In this document: positions 1 through 11,434 of the stretch, one piece after another | How the letters are laid out: every line of letters begins with the position of its first letter | Numbering within the stretch: the first letter of the stretch is position 1 | Assembly: GCA_964036665.1 (NCBI GenBank) | Contig: OZ038532.1 | Span: 3,906,001-3,970,000 of the forward strand | From: Gordius sp. MW1 | Taxonomy: Eukaryota; Nematomorpha; Gordioida; Gordea; Gordiidae | Length of the DNA stretch: 64,000 nt | Direction of reading: 5' to 3' | Notes under the pieces: generated by a model | What the model was told of the DNA's origin: nothing | What the model saw: only the letters and a program-made list of their open reading frames with translations | Databases searched by the model: none | Made by a program: the position numbers and the translations under genes

Positions 1-501
1 ATGGATTTCATTGATTTAAGAATTATTATTGTCGAAACTAGATGTTTTTTTAATAACGCCAATTATGATGCCTGTTTATAACGAGAGTTAATAGAGGGAT
101 AGTGCTATGGGGTGGAGTCTGGGCGTTTGGATATGAAAGCAAAATTGGTGCATTTAAATGTGATTCGATGGGTATTAAAATGTGACATTCAAGGAGACTA
201 ACACTATTAAACAATAAAATTTTGCCGATGTTGTGTAAATTTTTTCAGGTTATTTAGAGTGAAAGCGGGTTTGAATTAAATTACCTTGTCGGTCCCGTTA
301 AGTAATTTTTATAAAAATAGTGTTATTGCGAATTACAGGAAATTTATGTGGAAATCGTGATTTCTTATATAAATATTTTTTGAAACATACATTATATAAT
401 GCTGGTTGTTTATTATATATTATTAAGTCATTTAGTCCTGCTTTTTTTTTATAAAATTACTGATTATACATCCATTTAAAGCGGTTCGGTTGAGGTCCTA
501 G
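1..501. other. Upstream sequence, probably intron of exportin-5
   Basis: I see no convincing exon here. All frames after the only good acceptor-like run (near 240-248) hit stops quickly. The stretch ends in the acceptor of the exon that starts at 502, so it is most simply intron of the exportin-5 gene, whose 5' part lies outside the window. Confidence 0.5.
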
Positions 502-3500
502 GAGGGCAATTGATGCAGATTGATGATCAAACGCACGAAATTATAGACGATTACTTGGTGCGGACTTTTTCCAAAGAATACTTCGAACTTCTGCTACTCA
601 TTTTTAACAAAACCATCCCCACCGATGCTGATACCGGTATAAAAAAAATTATATGTTATTTAAAACAAGTTTTTATTTTTGATATACAATATATATAGTA
701 TTAACTATTAAGAAATAAAGTGTTTTTTAAATGTTTGGGGTTGTTGTTTAGAATAAACCTATTTTAACCATTGAGAATTTTAGCGTTTTATTTAAATAAC
801 CCTCATGCTGATTTTTTCTTTTTGAATTTTGTTAATAATTACTGTTAATATATTTACAAATCAATTATTAATTTAAAAATTGAAATATTTTCAAGCGGTA
901 AAATTTGAATTTATAAAAAAGTTTTTTATGGTAATAGGACATGACCCTCAATAATGGGAACTTTTTAACCATAAATTTGGTATTACCACTTTTCAATTCA
1001 TTTTTTCGCAACTATATTATTTTCTCATTTTCACATTAATATGATATTCAATGTACAAAATACCTTTTTTATGTGCCTGTAATTTTAGTAGGGGAGGGCA
1101 AACCAATCCTTGATAACTTAGGTGGTGGAGGATGTAGTGGGAAAAAGGATAAAGGAACGATGGACGTCTCAAGTTCCGAATCCATGAGTGAACTGGGAAA
1201 ATATCTGCTCACTAAACCGGTGAGTATTTTTTATTTTTTAACAAATTTTTATTTTTATAATACCACATTAAGCCTCATTATTGAATAAGTCCCTAAGTTC
1301 AAATTTAAATTATTTTTACACTATAGGATATTGTTGCTACGTTGGTGCCCATCGTCTTTCGAACTTTAACTTGCAAGGACAAAAGCTTGAACGGGAAAGC
1401 ATTTTCGTTGGCAAAAGCATTTATAAGAGAGGTAAATTCATTCTGATATACATAAAAACGTCGCGCTATTAAAAATTGCAACCTTTTCGTTTTTATTGCT
1501 TTATCCATTTGAGTAGATGGCGGAGGCCCTTAAAACAACATCTTAAACGCTTAAAATAAGAATTTGAGCGTTAAAAACTTAAAAATACGCAGGTAATAAT
1601 TTGAAAAAGTTTAAGCCTTCATTTATAGCAATTTTATATAAGACAATATATGTTTTTATATGGGCAAATATGTAAAAACATTTTGAAGTATATAGCCTTA
1701 ATCTGCTTCGCAGTATATGTCATGATTTAAAAAAACATTTAAAAAGTAATGTCTTTTGTCGCTTAATTTAATTTAAAGGGTGTGGAAGCGCGTACTTTTT
1801 TTACCAAGGCAATATTTTAATTCTTCACAAGTTGCGCAAGGGAATTCACTATCATTTTTGTCACATTCACCTATTAATATGATAGCAATAAGCTCTCTAA
1901 TGGCTTTATTTGAATCATTGTTCCTAACTTATCCACTTTTTATCCCACAGTTCCTGTTACTTATGAATACTCGCAAAAAAATCTTAATATTTTCTAAATT
2001 CACAATTATTAAAAACTAAGCAAAATAGATTTGCCATTTGTCGAATAATGCTGTATACTAAAGCCACTCGCAAATAGATTTAGATAATTTAAATTTTTGC
2101 ATTTTAAAACTAAAATGCTGAAGAATAAGCATTTCACAAAAACAAACATTTTCTTGCATAAGTCGCAATACAAAGTTGACGCATTGATACTCAAAGGAAA
2201 AAATTAGTTTTATCCCCAAAAACCTCCTTCTAATCACGAGATCACAAGTTAATAAATACCACTTTATATAAATGCACATTTTTGTTTTCCGATAAATAGT
2301 TCATGGCCCAAAAAGTTGCCGCGACATCTGATCGATCTCCGGTAAAGGTTACTTTAGACGATCCCTGCGTTTCGTGCTACCTCTTAAATTCGGTTCTTAG
2401 AGCTCTAACCAGCCCCCTGCATTCTAATCTTAATAACGAATCCAAATCAAGTCCTACCTCTGAAACGGTGGATTCCAATTACTTAAATTTGGCCTTATGG
2501 ACTTACCAAGTGCTCAGGCCTTTAGCCGTCGATGAATTAGATGCTGTGCTAGTTCGATATATGTACAAGCCTGGATGTGATAGTTTTTCTACGAGCCTAG
2601 TGAAAAATGATGAACTAGCTTCAATCACTAGGCTGAGAAATATAGTTGATCACCTTTTGATTCCTCAAATGGATCACAATCATACGTCAGCGACGGCTCC
2701 TCCCCTAGCTTATTCCACCTACCTCGATACTCTGTTAACCACTCAGTACAGCCCCGCTAATTTTAGGTAACGCGATAGTAGCCTATTTGAATTAAACGTG
2801 GCAAAAACTTATAGTTTAAGTAAAGATTTCGCGTTTCATAACTAGTTTTAAGTAGCGTTGTAAAAAGGGCTGAGTTCCGTTTGGTCGACCTTTAATTTAA
2901 CTAAGACTTACGGTCGACTAATAAAACCAAAAAACTTTGGTATGTTTATGTTTAGTCCACTAACACCAAAGGTCGACCAAACAAAACCAAGCCGTTGTTA
3001 CAACACTAGTTTTAAATTAGAATGTAAGAAAATTAGAGTGCCCCGTTTTTCACGAGATAATTATTTAAAAGGGGAAATAAAAATGATACTATACAGTATA
3101 AAATAACTGATCATTAAAGTGCTAATTTTCGATAAACTTGATTGACGCACTCTTATTCCCGGCAGGTATAAACGAGATATCTTCAAAGATTTGTTATTAA
3201 AACAACCGGGAGGCCCTGGTCCACTAACACTCAAAGGCAACGGTAACCTCGTGGAGTCCACCAAGGGGCAACGTCAAGCTGGTGGAAATTCAAAGAAACA
3301 CAAACAAAGACAACAGCATCGCAAACCAGGCAAAAATAGCATGTCTAGCATTAACCCAGCCTCTTGCCCTGAAAAATTAAAGGAAGGATTGGGTAAATCA
3401 CGAGATATTTATAAAGTTGACAATAGGACAACATTTAAAAAGGGTTCCAATCAAACCCAGTCCGCCAAGGCATTTGCCTCCTCCACCGTTAATAGCGCAA

Positions 3501-3616
3501 AGCAAATAGCTTCCACCTTTTCCTCAATGCTCGACGTTGAGGGTACCAACAAATTATCATCGGATGATACTCCAAACTTAACGCAACTTTTTAACCCAAA
3601 TCCTTTAAACGATTGA
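502..3616 (+). CDS. XPO5: Exportin-5, C-terminal part (5 exons, 5' end outside the window)
   Basis: Exportin-5 is the RanGTP-dependent karyopherin that carries pre-miRNAs and other structured RNAs out of the nucleus. I rebuilt exons 502-636, 1089-1219, 1327-1431, 2300-2766 and 3166-3616. Every intron is GT-AG and the phases join correctly (about 429 codons, stop 3614-3616). Read in order, the pieces match the C-terminal HEAT-repeat region of animal exportin-5: DDYLVRTFSKEYFELL, then SELGKYLLTKPDIVATLV, then LALWTYQVLRPLAVDEL, then RYKRDIFKDLLLK close to the end. The tail after that helix is longer than in vertebrates and rich in Lys, Gln and Ser. The ATG at 513 is internal, not the start: an acceptor lies just upstream and the gene enters from the left. 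Its last intron holds a transposon (2853-3008). Identification rests on remembered family sequence. Confidence 0.85.
2853..3008. mobile_element. Short hAT-type element (TAGTGTTGTAAAA family), copy 1
   Basis: This 156-bp element has inverted ends of about 30 bp (starting TAGCGTTGTAAAAAG, ending TTGTTACAACACTA) and no coding capacity. It is flanked by 8-bp duplications GTTTTAAG and GTTTTAAA (7 of 8 match). It sits in the last intron of exportin-5. A second copy lies at 47990-48165. Confidence 0.75.
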
Positions 3617-4205
3617 TTCGTGTTCTCATGTGTGACACCTCCGAGTTTGTATGTGTTATATGAAATGGCAATAATTGCGTTATACTTATGTTCAAGTCAA
3701 ATTTAATTTAAATATTAATTATACAGATATCTAGGATTAAGGCACGTTTTTTGATGTCTGATAAAAATTTGGTCAAAACTTAATCATAGCATTTTAAAAT
3801 AGGATAAGCTCTAGCCAGAATTCCTACATATTTATGCCTTACCAATTTTCAGTATCTTTTAGTTAATTTATTAAGATATGACAACAATTTTAATGCATTT
3901 TATAGGGGGAAGGAACATATAGGGAATTATGCTTAAACTAACTACTGTTAGTGGGCAAAGGGTTGATTGTCAATAAATAGAATTTTGTACAATTTAATAC
4001 ATAGATAAATTAAATGAATATTGAGAATGTCACGTGAGTATATATAATCTGGAATAGTGTAAATTAACTAATTTGTGCGGATAAGAAGCATATTTACTAA
4101 AACTAATGCATTTTGTGCCAATATGCACTAACCACTCAAGCATATATAGCTGTATGACGTCCATTAATCTATTGGTAGACATGAGATTAGACAAAGAATA
4201 GTAAG
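3617..4205. other. Convergent 3' region between exportin-5 and the thioesterase
   Basis: This 589-bp stretch separates two stop codons that face each other. It has an AATAAA on the + strand (3972-3977) for exportin-5 and, on the - strand, an AATAAA (read as TTTATT at 3867-3872) for the thioesterase. If both are used, the 3' UTRs overlap by about 100 bp. I see no other gene. Confidence 0.45.
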
Positions 4206-5358
4206 TTATTTATCTTTTGGCGGTAACACCTTTTCAATAAATCCTTTGACATCCTCCATTTCATCGTCATCTGAACAATGACCTAATCCCTGATAAGTGT
4301 TTAAACAAATGTTAGGATTGAATTTTGATATCTCATCATGTGTTAAGACACCTATGCTATAATTTAACACATTGTCTGCTGTGCCATGTGCCATGAAAAT
4401 TGGGGTATCTTTGTTACCAACTACAGCCTATAATAATAGAATTTTATCAAGCCAATGTGAGCATAAGAAAGCCAGTTTAGATATTGTGAAATATTAAAAG
4501 GCAAAATATTTAGATAATCATTTTGTTCAAAATTATAAGGTTCTAATCATGGTTGTATTTATTAATTTTATGATGTGAGTTGTAAAATATAACTGTTAAC
4601 AAATACAAATAATTGTGATATAGTATATACAAAATCTACCTCTGGGAATGTTTTGTGAAGTGGCAACCAAGAACTCAAGGCAATTATACCACCCAGTTTT
4701 TCTTTATGAGTAAAGGCTGTGTATAAAGATAAAGCTCCCCCTTGAGAAAACCCACCAATAATAATTCTATCAGTAGATATTCCTTCTTCAGTTTCACTTT
4801 TTATCATATCATGGACTATTAAAGTTTATTCATTCAATTTAATTTTTTACCTAAATATGCAGCTTGCTTTATACCCATTTCATCTTCTTTATTATTAGGT
4901 GTTAGGCCATATAAATCAAACCTAAAAATCTAAATATCACAAATCAAAATTTACCATGAAGGCATTTTAAATCCAGCATTCAGTGTTACAGGAATTGTGT
5001 GCCTAAATTTACAAGTTTAAGCATAATTTCATGAATACCTACGCCGTGGGAAACACATATTTAATATGTGGGGATGTTATGGATTTAAATTGGCTAGACC
5101 ATCCGTATCTAAAATTTATATTTTTATTTGTCTATAAATTAATACCCCGTGTCACCTAAGCCATGCAAAAATATAACCTAAAAATATGCCTAACTTTTAT
5201 ATTTCACTAAAAAATACCGTTGCAGTATGGTTTTTGGTGGCTTTAATTACAATATCATTCATGCCTAGAATAAAATTTGGCTTGTAAAATACATATGGTT
5301 AAGACAACCCAAGGTTATAATAGGCACAAGTAAACAAGGTACACTTACGCTTAAACAT
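4206..5358 (-). CDS. Acyl-protein thioesterase (lysophospholipase I/II family), complete
   Basis: This cytosolic alpha/beta hydrolase removes palmitate from S-acylated proteins and also hydrolyses lysophospholipids. Eight exons read leftward: 5358-5349, 5264-5218, 5177-5146, 5108-5043, 5002-4955, 4921-4851, 4815-4640 and 4427-4206. Their phases join cleanly to give about 223 residues, close to the family's usual 225-235. Visible motifs are VIFLHGLGDTG, then GGFSQGGALSLYTA with catalytic Ser about 115, MAHGTAD with Asp about 168, and QGLGHC with His about 200; the spacing is nearly that of human APT1. The donor after exon 4 is GTAGGT. Reading through it would hit a stop, so the splice is required. 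The ATG at 5358 is spliced in frame to a second ATG at 5262, and either could start translation. Introns of 33, 35, 37, 40, 40 and 84 bp are very short. LYPLA1 and LYPLA2 cannot be told apart here. Confidence 0.93.
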
Positions 5359-7234
5359 CACTTTTCAACGGTTGTAGCGCTGCGGGTAGCACTAAAGATA
5401 TAGAATTATTAAATGATACTAAATTTAAAATTTATTTATTCCAAAGCAATAGAAGTCATAAATATTTGTAAGTCAAATAACATTCAATTTTTCATAGATA
5501 TTTTGTATAAATCAAAGTGTATTCGTAAAAATGTGTTAATATTAAGTTTTTCCCTTATTAAATATTTTTAGTATGCATCTTGTTTAAATCTTTGTTTAAG
5601 TTGCAGTTTTGCTAAGTAATTAAGGCAAAAAAGGTTTAGTATTTTTGATAGTAACCTTATTTATCATATACTATATTTTTCTTATATTGTAAAGCGATAT
5701 ACCCAGTCTTATTTAAACCACAAATGAGGTGTAAGAGATTTAGTCAAATTTAAGATATGTAAGCAATATATTCTGAAATCTTTGCAATCCAAAATAACTA
5801 AAATTATGCTTGTTTAACAATATATCAAAGTGTGTGAGCATTTTACTCTATAGAAATAATTTTTTTAAAGTTAAGTGAACTCTTTCTCTATTAATTTATT
5901 TCCCCCAATATTTAAGGCCATCTCTAAAGTTTTGCTGCAAATTAAATATATAATTTCCAAGATTAACTGCTATATATTAACCCAAATAAAATTATAAATT
6001 CGTATAAATATAAAATATTTAAATTGACATTTTTCATATTATTAAAATATTTATCATCATTTAATAATTCCATATTATTGCTATAATTTGATGCGTATAT
6101 AAAAGGGTTGGTTGTTTATTTTCTCCTCTTCGGCCCATATGGTTCATAGTAACCTATCGCTCTCTATTCCTCCCTCCTCCCCCAGGCACCAGTTGGACTG
6201 ACCACAATATTGTGAGCCATCCCATAAACTAAAATATTGTAAAAAACATCATCTATATTCCTCATTTAGCCAGAGGCATTGGAGCAAACATGAAAAGGCC
6301 AGCAGAGCTCCTTCATATATAATATTTAAGCTATATGTCGAGGTAGCCAAGATTGCTAGCGGCCTCTGGAAGTAACAAGGTTTTGAGTGTTTGCAGGTGA
6401 TGTTAACAGGCGCGCTTTATTAGACCCATGCTGATGAAAGGATTAAACACAAGCAGTAGTTCCACCATCATTAGAGCGTGGGAGGTAATTTCCTGTGTAA
6501 TCTCTCTTTTTCACCGACATCCCTCTGTGCCGTGTTTTCTTGATAAACCTTACACCATTCTCAAAATTGTACAATATATATACATTTATATATAATTGCA
6601 TAGCAATTATATAAGAGAGTTCAATACACTTATTGCAACTTTTTTTAAACATAGGGAGACTTGGGAAATTAATTGGCCGAGTATTACTTGCATGTTTATA
6701 ATTCTTTAAAAACATATATAAAAAAATAAATAAAGTTTCAACTGTGTATTTTTCATTTTATAGTTAGTTTATTAATATATATATGATAATATAAAATACT
6801 ACATATTTATTAATAATTTAAAAAAACATTATAGTGATAGGTCTTCGTCTTCCTACTTTAAAAGAGGCCAGGAATTCAGAAAAAACTTAAAAATTTTTGC
6901 GATTAAAATTCTTATTGATTGTTTTTAAAAATGTGGAGGAATATTTAGAGGGAGGGGATGGCCTGCCTATTTCTTTGAATAAGGTCAACACCATTTTCCA
7001 TAGGATCCTGAAAAAGAGGAAAATATTGGGATAAAAATACTAGACACCAAGTGGTGGGTCTTAGTTTTTTTGAGCTTGCGTTCTTCAAGCTTGGCCATGG
7101 GGTCATTTTCCATGGGACTAGTGAGGACCATTAGGACGCATTCGACCTTCCAAGGAAGGATCTGAAGGTTTAAATATCGACAAAATTTGGGCCTTTTAAA
7201 GGCTGACTGGATAGTTAAATTGATTTATGAGTGT
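5359..7234. other. Gene-poor AT-rich stretch
   Basis: I find no supported gene. There is an isolated strong TATA box (6096-6105) and, near 6272 and 6361, an inverted 8-mer CCAGAGGC/GCCTCTGG about 80 bp apart. A 90-codon open frame on the - strand (6443-6715) has no splice or family support. Confidence 0.4.
6096..6105 (+). promoter_or_regulatory. TATA-box-like motif
   Basis: TATATAAAAG followed by a more GC-rich, pyrimidine-rich tract is a textbook core promoter shape. No open frame of note follows, so the transcript could be non-coding or its exons may be too short to see. Confidence 0.25.
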
Positions 7235-8220
7235 ATAGGTACACATGGAGTTAGGAAAAAGGTGCAAAAATAAATAGCTAAATAATAAAAGGCGAAAAAA
7301 GAAAAACAGGGGGGATCACAGGTATTTTATGTATAAATATAGTAACTGTGCTTAACAAATAATAGTATTGTGTAATGAAAGGGTAGTTAGACATAGTGAT
7401 ATATATATAGATGTGTGGATGTATGTGCTTGTGGTTCTGAGATCGGGTGGATTAGTCGTTAATTTTGTTTGTTTATTTTTTGGGCTTGAGGCGGTCGATT
7501 AAAACGCTTTCTACGAACTTCCTTTCTTTGTTGTTTCGCGCTCTTTAAAGAACAGTCGGGTTGTCCATCTGCAATTGTTGATTTTTTAACGGTAGTTCGG
7601 CGAAGGCGGAGTATGTCGCGCATCTTTGTGTCAAGGTTCTTTTATGTTATTGTTGTTGTTTCAAATTAACGACAAACCCGGCCAATTTCGAAGCTACAAG
7701 CACACCCATCCTCACCTACCTTTATAATATCATAATACTTTAATTTATATAATCTCCTGCGTCGATTACTATCAATTTTTAGACTGGGTGAAACAACAAC
7801 AACAAAAAAAGAACCTTGACACAAAGATGCGCGTCATACTCCGCCTTCGCCGAACTACCGTTAAAGAATCAACAATTGCAGATTTGGACAACCCGACTGT
7901 TCTTTAAAGAGCGCGATACAACAAAGAAAGGAAGTTCGTAGAAAGCGTTTTAATCGACCGCCTCAAGCCCAAAAAACAAACAAACAAAATTAACGACTAA
8001 TCCATCCGATCTCAGAACCACAAGCACATACATCCACACATCTATATATATATAATTTACTATGTCTAACTACCCTTTCATTACACAATACTATTATTTG
8101 TTAAGCACAGCTATTGTATTTATACATAAAATACCTGTGATCCCCCCTGTTTCTCCTTTTTCGCCTTTATTATTTAGCTATTTATTTTCGCACCTTTTTC
8201 CCAGCTCCATGTGTACCTAT
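7235..8220. repeat. Long near-perfect inverted repeat (two arms of about 430 bp)
   Basis: The arms at 7235-7663 and 7789-8220 are reverse complements of each other, by eye above 90% identical with a few small indels, around a 125-bp spacer. The outer ends read ATAGGTACACATGGAG and its complement. I could not find target duplications. Open frames inside (for example 8062-8277) are incidental. It could be a foldback transposon or a source of long hairpin RNA. Confidence 0.9.
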
Positions 8221-8599
8221 TATATTGTTATAATAACATCCATCCCTATAATTGCTATTGTTAATTTCTCGCTATAACCAGTTTTGTAATTTCTATTGTT
8301 TTTTATATTTATATCTCCGTATTTACTCACTTTACTTCATTTTTAATTTTCGAGACTTCATCTTCTCCCTTTTTATTTTTATTATTTTTTCCCTTGATGA
8401 TGGGCTTTTATAGTCAGAGATATCGCGTTCCATTTCCCTCTACCTACGCTATCAATAAAAATCGATTTTATACAATGACATTTATATAAACGGATTGAAA
8501 ATTTTTGATTACATATGTAAAGTGTAGACTAAATATTATATTAAAGGAAGATAAATTAAAAATAACCATTAAGCTTAAATTTTCCCAATGTTCAGACTA
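8221..8599. other. No gene seen
   Basis: This is AT-rich sequence between two inverted-repeat elements. I see no coding, RNA or repeat signal beyond homopolymer runs. Confidence 0.4.
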
Positions 8600-8841
8600 A
8601 TAGACTGCTCATTCCTTTAAAAAAGTCGTGCCAATTTTGACCGCCATCTTGAACTAATATTTGTTTATAGCTGCACAGTATGTCATTGTATCCCTTGTTT
8701 GTTTGTTTTCCCATGAATATAAAATATAATTATACATAGCATCTAAATAATTTACCTGTTACGGTTGTTAATTATTTCAAGATGGCTACCTTTTTTGGCT
8801 TCAAATTTTTCATATGTATGCATGCTTAATGAGCAGTCTAT
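8600..8841. mobile_element. Short inverted-repeat element (ATAGACTGCTCATT ends)
   Basis: ATAGACTGCTCATT at 8600-8613 is matched in inverse at 8828-8841, and the similarity runs on outward for several bases (CACTAAATAGACTG). The 242-bp interior has no coding capacity. The same end recurs at about 26295-26325. I could not fix the superfamily. Confidence 0.6.
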
Positions 8842-8902
8842 TTAGTGTATGGGTGGCCCACTTCTTAAAAATTGTTGCCCCCTCTATAAAATTTTTATTT
8901 AT

Positions 8903-11018
8903 GAAGAAGTTTAATTTTATTTAGTTTCTTAGCTTAACAAATTTAACTTTATTGAAAAAATAGTTTTATTCTTACCTTCTTTATTTACTATAACTGAATA
9001 ACATTATTCATAATATCCGTAACCACGCGAAGGTAAGGTTCCATAATAATAAAAATCATCCGCGAATGCATTATATATGAGGGAAAACTTTATGAATGCG
9101 AAAAAATTCTTCGATACATGGGAAAAATTTATTGTGTGTTAAAGTACAATGATCTTATGAATGTACGCTTAACTTGCCAGTGCAGCTGGCATTTGCACGC
9201 GGCGTTTAACAACGCGAGGGGGAGAGAGGGGAGAGGGGGAAGAAGCGCATGGGAAAATGCGCATAGGAAGATGCGCATGGAAAGATGCGCATGGGATGAT
9301 GCGCATGGTAAGATGTGCAGCTACAACACCATACCCTTTAAGATAACTTCCTCCAGACCAAGTGTTGACCTCTTTTAGCACGGTCGTCGGACCTGAGTTT
9401 CTAATCGCATACAATTTTTATAGTCCCTTGTTCGGGCGTACGTATTGATTGTATTGAACATTTTCTGGATCGTCTTCGATCTTTCAATTGGTCTTTTCGA
9501 TTTGATTTCATAATTGACCGTAAAAATTGAGTCGCACTTCCCCATCGAGCTACGGGGGGAGGGAAGGGGGGGGGGGGGGGTTGGTGTAATGTAACGTCAC
9601 ATCGATGGCTACGATTGACCACGTATATCTGAACGCCGTTGGGTTCAGGATACTCCACCCAAGTTTAACGCAACCCAAAGTAGTTTTTTTGATTACCTCC
9701 ATAGAGCGAGACAGAAACATCTTCGCCACCCTAAGTCGTTCAGGCCGCTCCTCAATTCAAGCTGCTAGCCTCTCAACCACAAGAGTAGGAATATTTCCGT
9801 TGACGTCGATATACCACACATCAGCTATCAGCGCCGACACGGAAACCAGCGACATAACTAATGTAAAAATTGTCATCAGACCTATCTCGCATAAGCTGCA
9901 AGCCTTTCATAATCACCTGGGAGCTATAAACTCCATAACTGTAACCTTGGACTTGACTACGATGGTATTACCTCTCATCAAACCACATGCGACGTTCCGG
10001 TAACAAACCACATATATAAATTAAACCATGCGCAATCGGCAAATATATTTGCTCATCCAAGAAATTCGACCTCATCAAACCTACTTAGAGGTGATACGGC
10101 GTATAGCCAAAAAAAACAGAACAGGCATAAAGCCTCCGAAAATAAATTCGCATCTGGTATCACGTGCGCGCATGCACTACTAAATTTCATACCCGAAACC
10201 TCGTCGTATACGCATTGCCCTGTACCGACAGAATTCCTTCGGACTTGGCCCTACCGTCCCTATGCACCGGCATTACCCTTCAGCGCATATTGACCCCACT
10301 GCCCTGTACAGGAAACATTCATGCATAACGTTACGTACCATCGCGTCATTTTGTCCATCCGCCATATTCCGATCATCAAGCAGGCACCGACAGAATTTTT
10401 CGGAATCGCAATAGCATCAGAAAGAAAAGATTAATGAAAAGTGTTTACCACAAAAATCAATTAAATTAAACTTAGTTTCGTAACATTAATGAAAAGCTAA
10501 TTAATAAAATCATTTTTTGTCTTCTTACTTTATTTTATCCGAATAACTCCATATATGAATCGCGCGAGAATAAACCTGAACAATATATAATGCGAAAAAA
10601 GTTTTCATATATGGGAAAATTATCCACTGTGTGTTAAAGTGCAATGATATCATGAATGCACGCATGACTTGCCAGCGCAGCTGGCACTAGCACGCGGCGT
10701 TAAACAAAGCGAGGGGGAGAGAGAGGAGAGGAAGAAGAAGCGCATGGAAAGATGCGCATGGGATGATGCGCATGGGAGGCCGCATGGTAAGATGTGCAGC
10801 CACAACACCATACCCTTTAAGATAACTTCCGACCCAAGTGTTGACCTCTTTTAGCACGGTCGTCGGACCCGAGTTTCTGACTGCATACAATTTTCTATAG
10901 TCCCTTGCGGGCGTACGTATCGATTGTATTGAACGTTTTCTGGATCGTCTTCTGGTTTGATCTTTCAATTGGTCTTTTCGATTTGATTTCATAATTGACC
11001 GTAAAAATTCAATCGCAA
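8903..11018. mobile_element. Retroelement-like unit with long direct repeats
   Basis: A block at about 8903-9536 recurs in the same orientation at about 10441-11018. The best-matching part runs from TGTGTGTTAAAG to GACCGTAAAAATT (9132-9530 and 10629-11010), with several indels. Both copies hold a minisatellite of the 12-mer ATGCGCATGGGA (about five units in the first, three in the second). The roughly 0.9-kb interior is clearly richer in G+C than its surroundings and holds one open frame (9605-10003). The layout suggests an old non-autonomous LTR element. I did not find a clear primer site, polypurine tract or target duplication, so a segmental duplication remains possible. Confidence 0.5.
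9605..10003 (+). CDS. Unrecognised 132-codon open frame inside the direct-repeat unit
   Basis: The frame starts ATGGCTACGATTGACC and encodes a neutral, Ser/Thr/Ile-rich product with no zinc knuckle, protease or reverse-transcriptase motif. It is the longest frame in the GC-richer interior of the 8903-11018 unit. It could be a remnant of a gag-like gene or chance. I do not recognise it. Confidence 0.25.
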   Translation: MATIDHVYLNAVGFRILHPSLTQPKVVFLITSIERDRNIFATLSRSGRSSIQAASLSTTRVGIFPLTSIYHTSAISADTETSDITNVKIVIRPISHKLQAFHNHLGAINSITVTLDLTTMVLPLIKPHATFR

Positions 11019-11203
11019 TTTATAACTAATATTTTCATTTATATTTCAAAAACAATCATTTGCTAAAGATGGAGGTCGTTGGGGTGTTAATTAAACCTAA
11101 GAAGATCGTTTTAATAAAGCTCTCGAAGTCCCTTTCGCCCCCTTTACCTTTTAGAAAATCTTATTGTTAAATTTTTTTTATTTTGAGATAAGTATTTGCT
11201 TAA

Positions 11204-11434
11204 TTACATTGTTTTGAACATTTTGTTAGTATTTTTACAGGGGCGAAGCCACTGGTTTACATATTGTGTTATAGAATTCCACGCAAGCTTGCCTCTTTTT
11301 CGTTTTCCTGCGATACTTATCTTCTCAATTTTCTTTCCGACGTAGCTATCGTCTCTTCTCTCTAAATGGCCATACCAGCTTGCTAGAAATACCTTGTAGT
11401 GGGGGTTGAGCCTGTGTACACTTATGTCCAACAA
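11204..11434 (-). pseudogene. LINE (RTE-like) C-terminal fragment
   Basis: The - strand reads SWYGHLERRDDSYVGKK followed by GKRKRGKLAW. This is the usual C-terminal pattern of RTE-type non-LTR retrotransposon polyproteins, downstream of the reverse transcriptase. The rest of the polymerase is missing, so this is a dead fragment. Related debris lies at 41512-41753 and 45800-46227. Confidence 0.65.

Noticed and set aside
510-698. Separate 62-residue gene starting at 510
   Set aside because: The first 42 residues are an internal exportin-5 exon, and the rest runs into intron after the donor at 637.
6443-6715. 90-codon frame ending in a basic segment (TRHRGMSVKKRDY)
   Set aside because: No splice sites, no homology I can recall, and the upstream half is low-complexity AT-rich sequence.
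7235-8220. Polinton/Maverick-type terminal repeats
   Set aside because: The arms have a suitable length, but only 125 bp lie between them and no 6-bp duplication is seen.
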